Below are positions 44,369-55,197 of a stretch of DNA of 64,000 bases, in pieces. Positions within the stretch are counted from its first letter, which is position 1. Each line of letters starts with the position of its first letter. The DNA is from Enterobacter quasihormaechei (GTDB lineage Bacteria > Pseudomonadota > Gammaproteobacteria > Enterobacterales > Enterobacteriaceae). The translations under genes were made by a program, and so were the position numbers. Location: NCBI RefSeq assembly GCF_004331385.1, contig NZ_SJON01000001.1:124001-188000 (forward strand), in the 5' to 3' direction. The notes below the pieces were generated by a model, which was not told where the DNA came from, did no database searches, and worked only from the letters and a program-made list of their open reading frames with translations.

Positions 44369-44920
44369 ATGACCGCAACTGCACAGCAGCTTGAATATCT
44401 GAAAAATAGCATCAAAAGTATCCAGGACTATCCAAAGCCTGGCATTCTTTTCCGTGATGTCACCAGCTTGCTGGAAGACCCGAAAGCGTACGCGCTCAGC
44501 ATTGAACTGCTGGTCGAGCGTTATAAAAACGCCGGGATCACCAAAGTAGTAGGTACCGAAGCCCGTGGCTTCCTGTTTGGCGCACCGGTTGCGCTGGCGA
44601 TGGGCGTGGGTTTTGTGCCGGTGCGTAAGCCGCGCAAACTGCCGCGTGAAACCATCGCCGAGAGCTATGAGCTGGAATACGGCACCGATCAGCTGGAAAT
44701 TCACGTTGATGCCATCAAGCCCGGCGACAAAGTGCTGGTGGTGGACGATCTGCTGGCTACCGGCGGCACCATTGAAGCGACCGTCAAGCTGATCCGTCGT
44801 CTGGGTGGTGAAGTGACCGACGCGGCATTCATCATCAACCTGTTCGATCTCGGCGGCGAGCAGCGCCTGGAAAAACAGGGTATTACCAGCTACAGCCTGG
44901 TGCCTTTCCCGGGTCATTAA
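44369..44920 (+). CDS. apt: Adenine phosphoribosyltransferase
   Basis: Apt salvages adenine to AMP using PRPP. The start [20 protein letters not shown] at 44369 gives 183 residues, as in E. coli; an in-frame extension to 44315 is not conserved. The PRPP-binding motif [16 protein letters not shown] (about 125-140) is intact, and the adenine pocket region [18 protein letters not shown] is present. The gene precedes dnaX; an inverted repeat lies between them. Confidence 0.98.
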   Translation: MTATAQQLEYLKNSIKSIQDYPKPGILFRDVTSLLEDPKAYALSIELLVERYKNAGITKVVGTEARGFLFGAPVALAMGVGFVPVRKPRKLPRETIAESYELEYGTDQLEIHVDAIKPGDKVLVVDDLLATGGTIEATVKLIRRLGGEVTDAAFIINLFDLGGEQRLEKQGITSYSLVPFPGH

Positions 44921-44929
44921 TCCCGTATC

Positions 44930-44960
44930 TCACAACCTCGCTCAATGGGTGAGGTTGTGA
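44930..44960. repeat. Inverted repeat between apt and dnaX
   Basis: TCACAACCTC (44930-44939) and GAGGTTGTGA (44951-44960) are perfect reverse complements with an 11-base loop. There is no T-tract, so it is either an attenuating hairpin or a protein site upstream of dnaX. Confidence 0.65.
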
Positions 44961-45008
44961 TAGCATTCCCCTCCATTAATTCACCTTCCAGCGTTGCAGA
45001 GCCTGCCC

Positions 45009-46937
45009 ATGAGTTATCAGGTGTTAGCCCGTAAATGGCGACCACAAACCTTTGCTGACGTTGTCGGTCAGGAACATGTGCTGACGGCCCTGGCGAACGG
45101 CTTGTCGCTAGGTCGCATCCATCACGCCTATCTTTTTTCCGGCACCCGCGGCGTCGGTAAAACCTCTATTGCCCGTCTGCTGGCAAAAGGTCTGAACTGC
45201 GAAACCGGGATCACCGCCACCCCGTGCGGCGTGTGTGACAACTGCCGCGAGATCGAGCAGGGGCGTTTTGTCGATCTGATCGAGATCGACGCCGCCTCGC
45301 GCACCAAGGTGGAAGACACCCGCGATCTGCTCGACAACGTGCAGTACGCCCCGGCGCGCGGCCGCTTCAAGGTCTATCTGATCGATGAAGTGCACATGCT
45401 GTCGCGCCACAGCTTCAACGCCCTGCTGAAAACGCTGGAAGAGCCGCCTGCGCACGTTAAATTCCTGCTGGCAACCACCGATCCGCAAAAGCTGCCGGTC
45501 ACGATCCTGTCGCGCTGCCTGCAATTCCATCTGAAGGCGCTGGACGTTGAGCAGATCCGCGCTCAGCTTGAGCATATTCTCGATGAAGAGAACATTGTTC
45601 ATGAACCGCGCGCGCTGCAACTGCTGGCCCGTGCGGCGGACGGCAGCCTGCGCGATGCGCTAAGCCTGACCGATCAGGCGATTGCCAGCGGTGACGGTAA
45701 GCTCTCCACCGACGCGGTCAGCACCATGCTCGGCACGCTGGATGACGATCAGGCGCTGTCGCTTATCGAAGCGATGATCGCCGCCAACGGTGAGCGGGTG
45801 ATGACGCTCGTCAACGATGCCGCCGCCCGTGGCATTGAGTGGGAAGCGCTGCTGGTCGAGATGCTCAGCCTGCTGCACCGCGTGGCGATGCTGCAACTGT
45901 CCCCGTCGGCCATTGGCGCGGACATGGCAACCATAGAGCAGCGGATGCGTGAACTTGCGCGCACCGTGCCGCCGGCTGACGTGCAGCTTTATTATCAAAC
46001 CCTGCTGATTGGCCGCAAAGAGCTGCCGTTTGCGCCGGATCGTCGGATGGGCGTTGAGATGACGCTGCTGCGCGCGCTGGCTTTCCATCCGCGTATGCCC
46101 TTGCCGGAGCCGGAAACGCCCCGACAGTCCTTTGCGCCGGTTGCGCCGACCGCGGTAATGTCACCGCAGCAGGTGCCACCGCAGCCGGCATCGCCGCCGC
46201 CGCAAAACGTGCCGCTGTCGGATGCCACCAGTTCGGTGCTTGCCGCACGAAGCCAGTTGCAACGTGCGCAGGGAGCAACCAAACCAAAAAAGAGTGAACC
46301 GGCAGCGCCAGGAAGAGCGCGGCCGGTGAACAACGCCGCGCTTGAACGACTGGCTTCGGTAACGGAGCGCGTACAGTCGCGCCCGGCACCGTCCGCGCTC
46401 GAGCAGAAAGCCCCGGCTAAAGAAGAGGCTTACCGCTGGAAGGCGACCACCGTTGTTGAGACGGTCAAGGAAGTGGTCGCCACGCCGAAAGCGCTGAAAA
46501 AGGCGCTGGAGCATGAAAAAACGCCAGAGCTTTCCGCCAGGCTCGCCGAAGAGTCCATCGCGCGCGACGCCTGGGCCGCTGAGGTCAGCAAACTGCAACT
46601 GCCGAAGCTGGTGGAGCAGGTCGCGCTGAACGCCTGGAAAGAGCAGGAAGGCAATCAGGTGCGTCTGCACCTGCGTCCCGGCCAGCGGCACCTCAACTCC
46701 CCCGGCGCGCAAAAGGCGCTGGCCGAGGCGCTCGCCGCTTTACAGGGCATGCCGGTTGAATTGACTATCATTGAAGATGATAATCCGGCGGTGAAAACGC
46801 CGCTCGAGTGGCGACAGGCGATTTATGAAGAGAAGCTCGCGCAGGCGCGCGAGTCGATTATCGCGGATAACAACATCCAGACCCTGCGCCGGTTCTTCGA
46901 CGCCGATCTGGATGAAGAGAGTATTCGCCCCCTTTGA
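45009..46937 (+). CDS. dnaX: DNA polymerase III tau and gamma subunits
   Basis: DnaX encodes tau (clamp loader, dimeriser of the replicase, DnaB contact) and, by frameshifting, the shorter gamma. The start MSYQVLARKWRPQTFADVVG at 45009 gives a 642-residue tau (E. coli 643). The AAA+ domain has Walker A GTRGVGKTS near 45, a zinc module CETGITATPCGVCDNC, the DEVH Walker B and the SRC arginine-finger motif. The slippery heptamer at codons 427-428 would end gamma at Glu429. The C-terminal tau-specific domains IV and V follow. ybaB is next, 53 bases downstream. Confidence 0.99.
   Translation: MSYQVLARKWRPQTFADVVGQEHVLTALANGLSLGRIHHAYLFSGTRGVGKTSIARLLAKGLNCETGITATPCGVCDNCREIEQGRFVDLIEIDAASRTKVEDTRDLLDNVQYAPARGRFKVYLIDEVHMLSRHSFNALLKTLEEPPAHVKFLLATTDPQKLPVTILSRCLQFHLKALDVEQIRAQLEHILDEENIVHEPRALQLLARAADGSLRDALSLTDQAIASGDGKLSTDAVSTMLGTLDDDQALSLIEAMIAANGERVMTLVNDAAARGIEWEALLVEMLSLLHRVAMLQLSPSAIGADMATIEQRMRELARTVPPADVQLYYQTLLIGRKELPFAPDRRMGVEMTLLRALAFHPRMPLPEPETPRQSFAPVAPTAVMSPQQVPPQPASPPPQNVPLSDATSSVLAARSQLQRAQGATKPKKSEPAAPGRARPVNNAALERLASVTERVQSRPAPSALEQKAPAKEEAYRWKATTVVETVKEVVATPKALKKALEHEKTPELSARLAEESIARDAWAAEVSKLQLPKLVEQVALNAWKEQEGNQVRLHLRPGQRHLNSPGAQKALAEALAALQGMPVELTIIEDDNPAVKTPLEWRQAIYEEKLAQARESIIADNNIQTLRRFFDADLDEESIRPL
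46270..46326 (+). promoter_or_regulatory. dnaX programmed -1 frameshift signal
   Basis: The three known elements are present: an internal Shine-Dalgarno AGGGAG (46270-46275), the slippery heptamer AAAAAAG (46286-46292, read A AAA AAG in frame) and a downstream stem (ACCGGC with GCCGGT). After slippage the codons are GAG and then TGA at 46295, giving gamma. Confidence 0.92.
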
Positions 46938-46969
46938 TCGTGAGTCTGACTTACGGTTGTAATCCTTAA

Positions 46970-47322
<353 letters not shown>

Positions 47323-47323
<1 letters not shown>

Positions 47324-47928
47324 TGCAAACCAGTCCGCTGCTCACGCAGTTAATGGAAGCACTGCGCTGCCTGCCGGGCGTTGGCCCGAAGTCGGCGCAG
47401 CGTATGGCGTTTACGCTATTGCAGCGCGACCGCAGCGGCGGGATGCGCCTGGCGCAGGCTTTGACCCGCGCCATGTCAGAAATTGGTCACTGTGCGGATT
47501 GCCGGACCTTTACCGAGCAGGACGTCTGTAACATCTGCACGAACCCGCGTCGTCAGGAAAACGGCCAGATTTGCGTGGTGGAGAGTCCGGCGGACATCTA
47601 CGCCATCGAACAAACCGGGCAGTTCTCCGGCCGCTATTTCGTGCTGATGGGGCACCTCTCCCCGCTGGACGGCATTGGCCCGGACGATATCGGTCTCGAT
47701 CGCCTTGAACAGCGTCTTGAGTCCGAGACGATCAAAGAGGTGATCCTCGCCACCAACCCCACGGTGGAAGGGGAGGCAACCGCCAACTATATCGCCGAGC
47801 TGTGCGCGCAGTACGGCGTTGACGCCAGCCGCATCGCCCACGGCGTGCCGGTCGGCGGCGAGCTGGAGATGGTCGACGGCACCACGCTGTCGCACTCTCT
47901 GGCCGGACGTCACAAGATTATTTTCTGA
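47323..47928 (+). CDS. recR: Recombination mediator RecR
   Basis: RecR works with RecF and RecO to load RecA on SSB-covered gaps. It has 201 residues. An N-terminal HhH ([14 protein letters not shown]) precedes the four-cysteine zinc motif ([16 protein letters not shown]), then the TOPRIM domain ([15 protein letters not shown]) and a C-terminal Walker-like region. It overlaps ybaB by one base. It is followed by a hairpin and then directly by the htpG promoter. Confidence 0.98.
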
Positions 47929-47933
47929 CCAAA

Positions 47934-47957
47934 CGGAGGCTGCGTGCGCGGCCTCCG
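47934..47957 (+). terminator. Hairpin after recR
   Basis: CGGAGGC and GCCTCCG pair around TGCGTGCGCG. The stem ends one base before the -35 element of the htpG heat-shock promoter, and only short T-runs follow. Confidence 0.6.
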
Positions 47958-47986
47958 CTTGAAAATTTCCCCCCTTATCCCCATCT
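47958..47986 (+). promoter_or_regulatory. Sigma-32 (heat-shock) promoter of htpG
   Basis: CTTGAAA (47958-47964) and CCCCATCT (47979-47986) are separated by 14 bases, a consensus sigma-32 promoter about 50 bases before the htpG start. Confidence 0.9.
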
Positions 47987-48038
47987 CTCACTCAACGTTT
48001 TACAACCCCATTAAATGGCATTGTTGAGGTCGACTTAG

Positions 48039-49913
48039 ATGAAAGGACAAGAAACCCGTGGTTTCCAGTCAGAAGTGAAACAGCTTCTGCACCTGATGAT
48101 CCATTCCCTGTATTCCAACAAAGAAATTTTCCTGCGTGAGCTGATTTCCAACGCCTCCGATGCGGCGGACAAGCTGCGCTTCCGTGCGCTGTCCAACCCG
48201 GATCTGTATGAAGGCGACGGCGAGCTGCGCGTGCGCGTCTCTTTCAATAAAGAGAACCGCACCCTGACGATTGCCGATAACGGCATCGGGATGAACCGCG
48301 ACGAGGTGATCGACCACCTTGGCACCATCGCTAAATCCGGCACCAAAGCGTTCCTGGAGTCCATGGGCTCTGACCAGGCGAAAGACAGCCAGCTGATCGG
48401 TCAGTTCGGCGTGGGCTTCTACTCGGCGTTCATCGTGGCGGACAAAGTCACCGTGCGCACCCGCGCGGCGGGCGACAGCGCCGAGAACGGCGTGCTGTGG
48501 GAATCCAAAGGGGAAGGCGAATACACCGTTGATGACATCACCAAAGCGGATCGCGGCACCGAAATCACCCTCCACCTGCGCGAAGGCGAAGATGATTTCC
48601 TGAACGACTGGCGCGTACGCTCCATTATCAGCAAATATTCCGACCACATCGCGCTGCCGGTAGAGATTGAAAAACAGGAAGAGAAAGACGGTGAAACCGT
48701 GGTTTCCTGGGAGAAAATCAACAAGGCGCAGGCGCTGTGGACGCGTAACAAGGCTGAAATCAAAGACGACGAGTACAACGAGTTTTATAAGCACATCGCC
48801 CACGACTTTACCGACCCGCTGACCTGGAGCCACAACCGCGTGGAAGGGAAGCAGGAGTACACCAGCCTGCTGTACATTCCGGCACAGGCACCGTGGGACA
48901 TGTGGAACCGCGACCACAAGCACGGCCTGAAGCTGTACGTGCAGCGCGTCTTCATTATGGACGACGCCGAGCAGTTCATGCCGAACTATCTGCGCTTTGT
49001 TCGTGGCCTGATAGACTCCAACGATCTGCCGCTGAACGTCTCCCGAGAAATTCTCCAGGACAGCACCGTCACCCGTAATCTGCGTAACGCCCTGACCAAA
49101 CGTGCGTTGCAGATGCTGGAAAAACTGGCGAAAGACGACGCGGAAAAATACCAGACCTTCTGGAAACAGTTCGGCCTAGTGCTGAAAGAAGGTCCGGCGG
49201 AAGACACCGCGAACGTGGAAGCTATCGCTAAGCTGCTGCGCTTCGCCTCTACGCACACCGACTCCTCCGCACAGACCGTGTCGCTGGAAGAGTACGTCTC
49301 CCGCATGAAGGAAGGGCAGGAGAAGATCTACTACATCACCGCCGACAGCTATGCGGCAGCGAAGAGCAGTCCGCACCTGGAGCTGCTGCGTAAGAAAGGC
49401 ATCGAAGTGCTGCTGCTGTCTGACCGCATCGACGAGTGGATGATGAACTACCTGACCGAGTTCGACGGTAAGGCGTTCCAGTCCGTTGCCAAAGCTGACG
49501 AGTCCATCGACAAGCTGGCGGATGAAGTGGACGAAAGCGCGAAAGAAGCCGAGAAGGCGCTGGAGCCGTTCGTTGAGCGCGTGAAAACCCTGCTGGGTGA
49601 CCGCGTGAAAGAGGTGCGCTTCACGCACCGTCTGACCGACACCCCGGCGATTGTCACCACCAATGCCGACGAAATGAGCACTCAGATGGCGAAACTGTTC
49701 GCTGCGGCGGGCCAGGCCGTGCCGGAAGTGAAATATATCTTTGAGCTTAATCCGGATCACCCGCTGGTGAAACGCGCGGCGGATACTCAGGACGAAGCCC
49801 GCTTCGCCGAGTGGGTTGAGCTGCTGCTGGATCAGTCCCTGCTGGCCGAGCGCGGCACCCTGGAAGATCCTAACCTGTTCATTAAACGTGTGAATGCGCT
49901 GCTGCTGGCGTAA
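48039..49913 (+). CDS. htpG: Molecular chaperone HtpG (Hsp90)
   Basis: HtpG is the bacterial Hsp90, a dimeric ATP-dependent chaperone working with DnaK. It has 624 residues. The GHKL ATPase motifs are in the N-domain ([10 protein letters not shown] with the catalytic Glu just before in [29 protein letters not shown]). The middle domain has the catalytic-loop arginine ([15 protein letters not shown]). It has its own heat-shock promoter and is followed by a dispersed repeat. Confidence 0.99.
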   Translation: MKGQETRGFQSEVKQLLHLMIHSLYSNKEIFLRELISNASDAADKLRFRALSNPDLYEGDGELRVRVSFNKENRTLTIADNGIGMNRDEVIDHLGTIAKSGTKAFLESMGSDQAKDSQLIGQFGVGFYSAFIVADKVTVRTRAAGDSAENGVLWESKGEGEYTVDDITKADRGTEITLHLREGEDDFLNDWRVRSIISKYSDHIALPVEIEKQEEKDGETVVSWEKINKAQALWTRNKAEIKDDEYNEFYKHIAHDFTDPLTWSHNRVEGKQEYTSLLYIPAQAPWDMWNRDHKHGLKLYVQRVFIMDDAEQFMPNYLRFVRGLIDSNDLPLNVSREILQDSTVTRNLRNALTKRALQMLEKLAKDDAEKYQTFWKQFGLVLKEGPAEDTANVEAIAKLLRFASTHTDSSAQTVSLEEYVSRMKEGQEKIYYITADSYAAAKSSPHLELLRKKGIEVLLLSDRIDEWMMNYLTEFDGKAFQSVAKADESIDKLADEVDESAKEAEKALEPFVERVKTLLGDRVKEVRFTHRLTDTPAIVTTNADEMSTQMAKLFAAAGQAVPEVKYIFELNPDHPLVKRAADTQDEARFAEWVELLLDQSLLAERGTLEDPNLFIKRVNALLLA

Positions 49914-49929
49914 CTGACCACGTCTCCCC

Positions 49930-49975
49930 TGGTCTTCTCCCTCTCCCCGTGGGAGAGGGCCGGGGTGAGGGCACC
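49930..49975. repeat. Dispersed CCCTCTCCC...GGGAGAGGG repeat, copy 2
   Basis: TCTCCCTCTCCC and GGGAGAGGGC form a hairpin followed by CGGGGTGAGGGCACC. The core is shared with 43066-43106. Its position after the htpG stop suggests it may act in 3' end formation. Confidence 0.75.
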
Positions 49976-50075
49976 AGACCGCACTCTCCCAAATTATCTC
50001 CCCTCATTAACCGTTTCAGCCTCCCCGCCTTCCTTGAGCGATACCCGTTCTGGTGGTATTGTTTAGCGCTTTTGA

Positions 50076-50753
<678 letters not shown>

Positions 50754-50762
50754 CCGCACCTC

Positions 50763-50791
50763 TCTCACCCGGAATTCCGGGTGAGAAAAAT
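50763..50791 (+). terminator. Perfect palindrome/terminator after adk
   Basis: TCTCACCCGGAA (50763-50774) is followed directly by its exact reverse complement TTCCGGGTGAGA (50775-50786), then AAAATT. The hairpin probably ends adk transcription, although the U-tract is weak. Confidence 0.7.
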
Positions 50792-50877
50792 TCTCATCTT
50801 ACCTATTACAGCAATGGGTTTCGTTTAAACGCATTTCCGCTACAATTGACAACCTATCAAATGGTTAAGAGGCGTGA

Positions 50878-51840
50878 ATGAGTCAGGCGAAAACCGGCAT
50901 CCTGCTTGCCAATCTGGGCACCCCAGAAGCACCTACTCCAGCGGCGGTAAAACGCTACCTGCGACAATTTTTAAGCGACACGCGCGTCGTGGATACCCCA
51001 AGACTGCTGTGGTGGCCACTGCTGCGTGGCGTTATTCTGCCGATTCGTTCTCCGCGTGTGGCAAAGCTCTATCAGTCCGTGTGGATGGAAGAGGGCTCGC
51101 CGCTGATGGTTTACAGCCGTCGTCAGGAAAAAGCGCTGGCCGCCCGTCTGCCGGACATGCCCGTTGCGCTCGGCATGAGCTACGGTAAGCCTTCGCTGGC
51201 CAGCGCCGTCGATTCTCTGCTGGCGCAGGGCGTTGAGCACATCGTGGTGCTCGCCCTTTACCCGCAGTATTCGTGCTCCACGGTGGCTGCCGTCTGGGAC
51301 GAGCTGGCGCGCATTCTGGCGACCCGCCGCCGTATTCCCGGTATTACCTTTATCCGCGACTACGCCGATAACGAGCTGTACATTCAGGCGCTCGCCAGCA
51401 GCGTGCGCGCGTCGTTTGAAAAACATGGCGAGCCGGATCTGCTGTTGCTTTCCTATCACGGTATTCCGCAGCGTTTCGCCAACGAAGGGGATGATTACCC
51501 CCAGCGCTGCCGCGATACGACCCGCGAGCTGGTCTCTGCGCTCGGCCTGCCGCCGGAGAAGGTGATGATGACCTTCCAGTCGCGCTTTGGCCGCGAGCCG
51601 TGGCTCACGCCGTATACCGATGAAACGCTTAAAATGCTGGGCGAGAAGGGCGTGAAGCATATTCAGGTGATGTCGCCGGGCTTCTCGGCGGACTGTCTGG
51701 AAACGCTGGAAGAGATTGCCGTCCAGAACAAAGAGTTCTTCATGGAGGCGGGCGGAACGAAATACGAATACATTCCGGCGCTTAACGACTCCCCTGAACA
51801 CATCGACATGATGGTGTCGCTGGTCACCACTCGCCGCTGA
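50878..51840 (+). CDS. hemH: Ferrochelatase
   Basis: HemH inserts ferrous iron into protoporphyrin IX, the last step of protoheme synthesis. It has 320 residues and starts at ATG 50878 after AAGAGG. The active-site histidine lies in [19 protein letters not shown] and the conserved acidic residue in [17 protein letters not shown]. The N-terminal [11 protein letters not shown] motif is conserved. It lies between adk and gsk; the E. coli gene aes, which lies there in K-12, is absent. Confidence 0.98.
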   Translation: MSQAKTGILLANLGTPEAPTPAAVKRYLRQFLSDTRVVDTPRLLWWPLLRGVILPIRSPRVAKLYQSVWMEEGSPLMVYSRRQEKALAARLPDMPVALGMSYGKPSLASAVDSLLAQGVEHIVVLALYPQYSCSTVAAVWDELARILATRRRIPGITFIRDYADNELYIQALASSVRASFEKHGEPDLLLLSYHGIPQRFANEGDDYPQRCRDTTRELVSALGLPPEKVMMTFQSRFGREPWLTPYTDETLKMLGEKGVKHIQVMSPGFSADCLETLEEIAVQNKEFFMEAGGTKYEYIPALNDSPEHIDMMVSLVTTRR

Positions 51841-51902
51841 TCGCGTTACGGGCCGGGTTTGTGCTACCATTCCCGGCCCGTATTCTTTGCACAGTTCAGA
51901 CC

Positions 51903-53207
51903 ATGAAATTTCCCGGTAAACGTAAGTCCAAACACTATTTCCCCGTCGATGCCCGCGATCCGCTGCTACAGCAAATCCAGCCGGAAAGCGAAACCAGCGC
52001 AGCCTGGGTGGTGGGTATCGATCAGACGCTGGTGGATATTGAAGCCAAAGTGGATGACGCGTTTGTCGCACGTTATGGTCTGAGCGCCGGGCACTCGCTG
52101 GTGATTGAGGATGACGTTGCCGAAGCGCTGTATCAGGAGCTGAAGCGCGACAATCTCATCACCCACCAGTTTGCTGGCGGCACCATCGGTAACACCATGC
52201 ACAACTACTCCGTGCTGGCAGATGACCGCTCGGTCCTGCTTGGCGTGATGTGCAGCAATATCGAAATCGGTGGCTATGCCTACCGCTACCTGTGCAATAC
52301 CTCCAGCCGCACCGATCTGAACTATTTACAGGGCGTTGACGGGCCGATTGGCCGCTGCTTTACGCTGATTAGCGATTCCGGCGAACGGACCTTCGCCATC
52401 AGCCCAGGCCATATGAACAAGCTGCGCGCCGAAAGTATCCCGGAAGAGGTGATCGCGGGCGCGTCTGCACTGGTGCTGACCTCCTACCTGGTGCGCTGCA
52501 AGCCGGGCGAGCCGATGCCTGAAGCGACCATGAAGGCGATCGAGTACGCGAAGAAATACAACGTGCCGGTGGTTCTGACGCTGGGCACCAAATTCGTGAT
52601 TGCCGACAACCCGGCGTGGTGGCAGGCCTTCCTGAAGGAGCACGTCTCTATTCTGGCGATGAACGAAGAAGAGGCCGAAGCGCTGACCGGCGAAAGCGAT
52701 CCGCTGCTGGCGTCCGATAAAGCGCTGGACTGGGTGGATCTGGTGCTCTGCACCGCCGGTCCGGTTGGGCTGTACATGGCGGGATTCACGGAAGAAGAGA
52801 GCAAGCGTAAAACCCAGCACCCGCTGCTGCCGGGGGCGATTGCCGAATTTAACCAGTACGAATTCAGCCGCGCCATGCGTCATAAAGACTGCGTAAACCC
52901 GCTGCGCATCTTCTCCCACATCGCACCGTATATGGGCGGTCCCGAGAAGATCATGAACACCAACGGCGCGGGCGACGGCGCGCTGGCCGCTCTATTGCAC
53001 GACATCACCGCTAACGCCTACCACAAAACCAACGTGCCGAACTCCAGCAAACACAGGTTCACCTGGCTGACCTACTCCTCGCTGGCGCAGGTGTGCAAGT
53101 ACGCGAACCGCGTGAGCTATCAGGTGCTGAACCAGCATTCGCCGCGCTTAACGCGAGGACTGCCGGAACGGGAAGACAGCCTCGAAGAGGCGTACTGGGA
53201 TCGTTGA
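51903..53207 (+). CDS. gsk: Inosine-guanosine kinase
   Basis: Gsk phosphorylates inosine and guanosine with ATP in purine salvage. The start MKFPGKRKSKHYFPVDARD at 51903 gives 434 residues, as in E. coli; the frame is open to 51861. It is a ribokinase/PfkB-type kinase: the nucleoside site (FAGGTIGNTMHNYSVLA) and the anion-hole/catalytic motif NTNGAGDGALAALLHD are present. It is followed by a REP/BIME element and convergent ybaL. Confidence 0.97.
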   Translation: MKFPGKRKSKHYFPVDARDPLLQQIQPESETSAAWVVGIDQTLVDIEAKVDDAFVARYGLSAGHSLVIEDDVAEALYQELKRDNLITHQFAGGTIGNTMHNYSVLADDRSVLLGVMCSNIEIGGYAYRYLCNTSSRTDLNYLQGVDGPIGRCFTLISDSGERTFAISPGHMNKLRAESIPEEVIAGASALVLTSYLVRCKPGEPMPEATMKAIEYAKKYNVPVVLTLGTKFVIADNPAWWQAFLKEHVSILAMNEEEAEALTGESDPLLASDKALDWVDLVLCTAGPVGLYMAGFTEEESKRKTQHPLLPGAIAEFNQYEFSRAMRHKDCVNPLRIFSHIAPYMGGPEKIMNTNGAGDGALAALLHDITANAYHKTNVPNSSKHRFTWLTYSSLAQVCKYANRVSYQVLNQHSPRLTRGLPEREDSLEEAYWDR

Positions 53208-53221
53208 TTGTTAAAAGAAAA

Positions 53222-53291
53222 CCCCGGTGGCGCTACGCTTACCGGGGCTGCTTGTAGGCCTGCTAAGCGTAGCGCCAGCAGGCTTTTTTTA
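53222..53291. repeat. REP/BIME element between gsk and ybaL
   Basis: CCCCGGTGGCGCTACGCTTACCGGGG (palindromic ends) is followed by GCCTGCT-AAGCGTAGCGCC-AGCAGGC and seven T. The paired REP-type hairpins probably terminate both convergent genes. Confidence 0.82.
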
Positions 53292-54965
53292 CCCCGTCAC
53301 CGCCTCTTCAACCGGCGGCTTCGTCAGCAGCGTCAGCATCGTGTTCGCAATCTCACGCTCGCCCATCACCACCTGATTCGCGCCGCGCTCGGTGATGTAG
53401 TCCACCTCGTCGTCATAGTGCGCTCGGGCAATGATCTCAATACCCGGGCACTTCTCGCGCGCGGACGCCACGATCTCACCGGCCTCGTACCCGTTCGGGA
53501 TCGTCAGCAGCAGCCAGCGGGCGCAGTCCAGATGCGCAAGCTCCATAATCTCTTCGTTAGCCGCGTTGCCCAGCACCGCACGAATGCCGCGCTCGCGAAG
53601 CTCATCCACGCGCGTGCGTGACGTCTCAATCACCACCAGCGGAATGCCCTGCGCCATCAGCTTCTCGCCAAGCAGACTGCCGACGCGGCCAAAGCCGACC
53701 AGCAGCGCGTGGTTGCAGATATCCACCGGGATCTGCTTCTCATCTTCCGTTGCCTCTTCCAGCGTCTGCTCTTCGAGGGTTTCGGTCTTCTCGAGGTATT
53801 TTTCCAGCAGGGCAAACAATACCGGATTCAGCATGATGGAGAGGATCGCCCCCGCCAGCACCAGATTTTGCCCCGCCTGCGGCAGCAGGTTCAGGGCCAT
53901 GCCCAGACCGGCCAGAATAAAGGCAAACTCACCAATCTGCGCCAGGCTGGCGGCGATGGTCAGCGCCGTGCGCGGCGAGTGGCCGAACATCCGCACCAGG
54001 AAGAAGGCCGCCAGCGACTTACCGAAGATGATGATTGCCAGCGTGCCCAGCACGGCCAGCGGCTGATGAATCAGGACCATCGGGTCGAACAGCATCCCGA
54101 CGGAGACAAAGAACAGCACCGCGAACGCATCGCGTAGCGGCAGGGTATCGTGCGCGGCACGGTGGCTCAGTTCGGACTCATTCAGCACCATCCCGGCGAA
54201 GAACGCGCCCAGCGCAAAGGAGACGTCGAACAATTCGACGGCGCCAAAGGCAATGCCCAGCGCCAGCGCAAGGACCGAAAGCGTAAACAGTTCACGTGAG
54301 CCGGTAGCGGCGCTGCGGGACATGATCCACGGCACCAGACGACGGCCCACCAGCATCATGATGGCGATAAAGGCCACTACCTTACCGATGGTGATGCTCA
54401 TATCCAGCGCCAGCGAGGCGAAGCCGATATTCTCTTTTTCCATCATCCCGGCGACGGCGGGCAGCAGCACCAGCGTCAACACCATCACCAGATCTTCTAC
54501 AATCAGCCAGCCGATCGCGATTTGCCCGCGCTGGCTGTCTATCAGCTGTCTCTCTTCAAGCGCGCGCAGCAGCACCACGGTACTGGCGGTTGAAAGACAC
54601 AGCCCAAATACGATGCCGGTCATGATTGACCAGCCCAGCACCGCCGAAAGCGCCATGCCCAGCAGCGTCGCCACCCCTATCTGGGCGATCGCTCCCGGTA
54701 TGGCGATCGACTTTACCGCCATCAGATCCTTCAGCGAAAAATGCAGACCGACGCCAAACATCAGCAGGATAACGCCCAGTTCCGCCAGCTCCGGTGCAAG
54801 TTTAGTATCTGCGACAAAACCAGGCGTAAACGGTCCTGCCAGCACGCCCGCTAACAAATAGCCTACCAGGGGCGAAATACGCAGTTTGTTGGCAATCATG
54901 CCGAGGATAAAAGCGAGCACAAGTCCACCAACAATGGTGGTGATAAGCGGTGTGGCGTGGTGCAT
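53289..54965 (-). CDS. ybaL: KefC-like cation:proton antiporter YbaL
   Basis: YbaL is a CPA2-family cation/proton antiporter, 558 residues as in E. coli. About twelve membrane helices fill residues 1-385. The C-terminal RCK/TrkA-N domain (about 415-530) has a Rossmann motif GFGRVGSLLGEKL and the downstream VVIETSRTRVDELRERG. The transported ion and physiological role are not settled. GGAGACGG precedes the start. It lies divergent from nothing close; a 232-base gap separates it from fsr. Confidence 0.95.
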   Translation of the reverse strand: MHHATPLITTIVGGLVLAFILGMIANKLRISPLVGYLLAGVLAGPFTPGFVADTKLAPELAELGVILLMFGVGLHFSLKDLMAVKSIAIPGAIAQIGVATLLGMALSAVLGWSIMTGIVFGLCLSTASTVVLLRALEERQLIDSQRGQIAIGWLIVEDLVMVLTLVLLPAVAGMMEKENIGFASLALDMSITIGKVVAFIAIMMLVGRRLVPWIMSRSAATGSRELFTLSVLALALGIAFGAVELFDVSFALGAFFAGMVLNESELSHRAAHDTLPLRDAFAVLFFVSVGMLFDPMVLIHQPLAVLGTLAIIIFGKSLAAFFLVRMFGHSPRTALTIAASLAQIGEFAFILAGLGMALNLLPQAGQNLVLAGAILSIMLNPVLFALLEKYLEKTETLEEQTLEEATEDEKQIPVDICNHALLVGFGRVGSLLGEKLMAQGIPLVVIETSRTRVDELRERGIRAVLGNAANEEIMELAHLDCARWLLLTIPNGYEAGEIVASAREKCPGIEIIARAHYDDEVDYITERGANQVVMGEREIANTMLTLLTKPPVEEAVTG

Positions 54966-55163
54966 TCCGTCTCCTTTCGCGATGGGTGATCCATTTTTGG
55001 TGCAAATACCAAAAAGCCGATTAATAGTTTATGACAATTTTTACCCTTATGTTTATGAATAATTGTTGAAACAGGAATAAAAAGGCAATAAGCGTGAAAA
55101 AGGGCAGGTTTTACTAAGTTTGCGGAGAGGAGTCAGAGGAAAGCCTTATGGCATCAGGTTATC

Positions 55164-55192
55164 CGGCTGCCAAAGTTTAACTTTGGCAGCCG
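55164..55192. terminator. Perfect 14-bp-arm palindrome downstream of fsr
   Basis: CGGCTGCCAAAGTT (55164-55177) and AACTTTGGCAGCCG (55179-55192) flank a single T. It lies five bases after the fsr stop (minus strand) and probably forms a rho-independent-like hairpin; no long U-tract is visible. Confidence 0.65.
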
Positions 55193-55197
55193 AGAAA

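Noticed and set aside
50971-52071. 366-codon open frame antisense to hemH and gsk
   Set aside because: It crosses two real genes on the other strand; no domain and no ribosome site.
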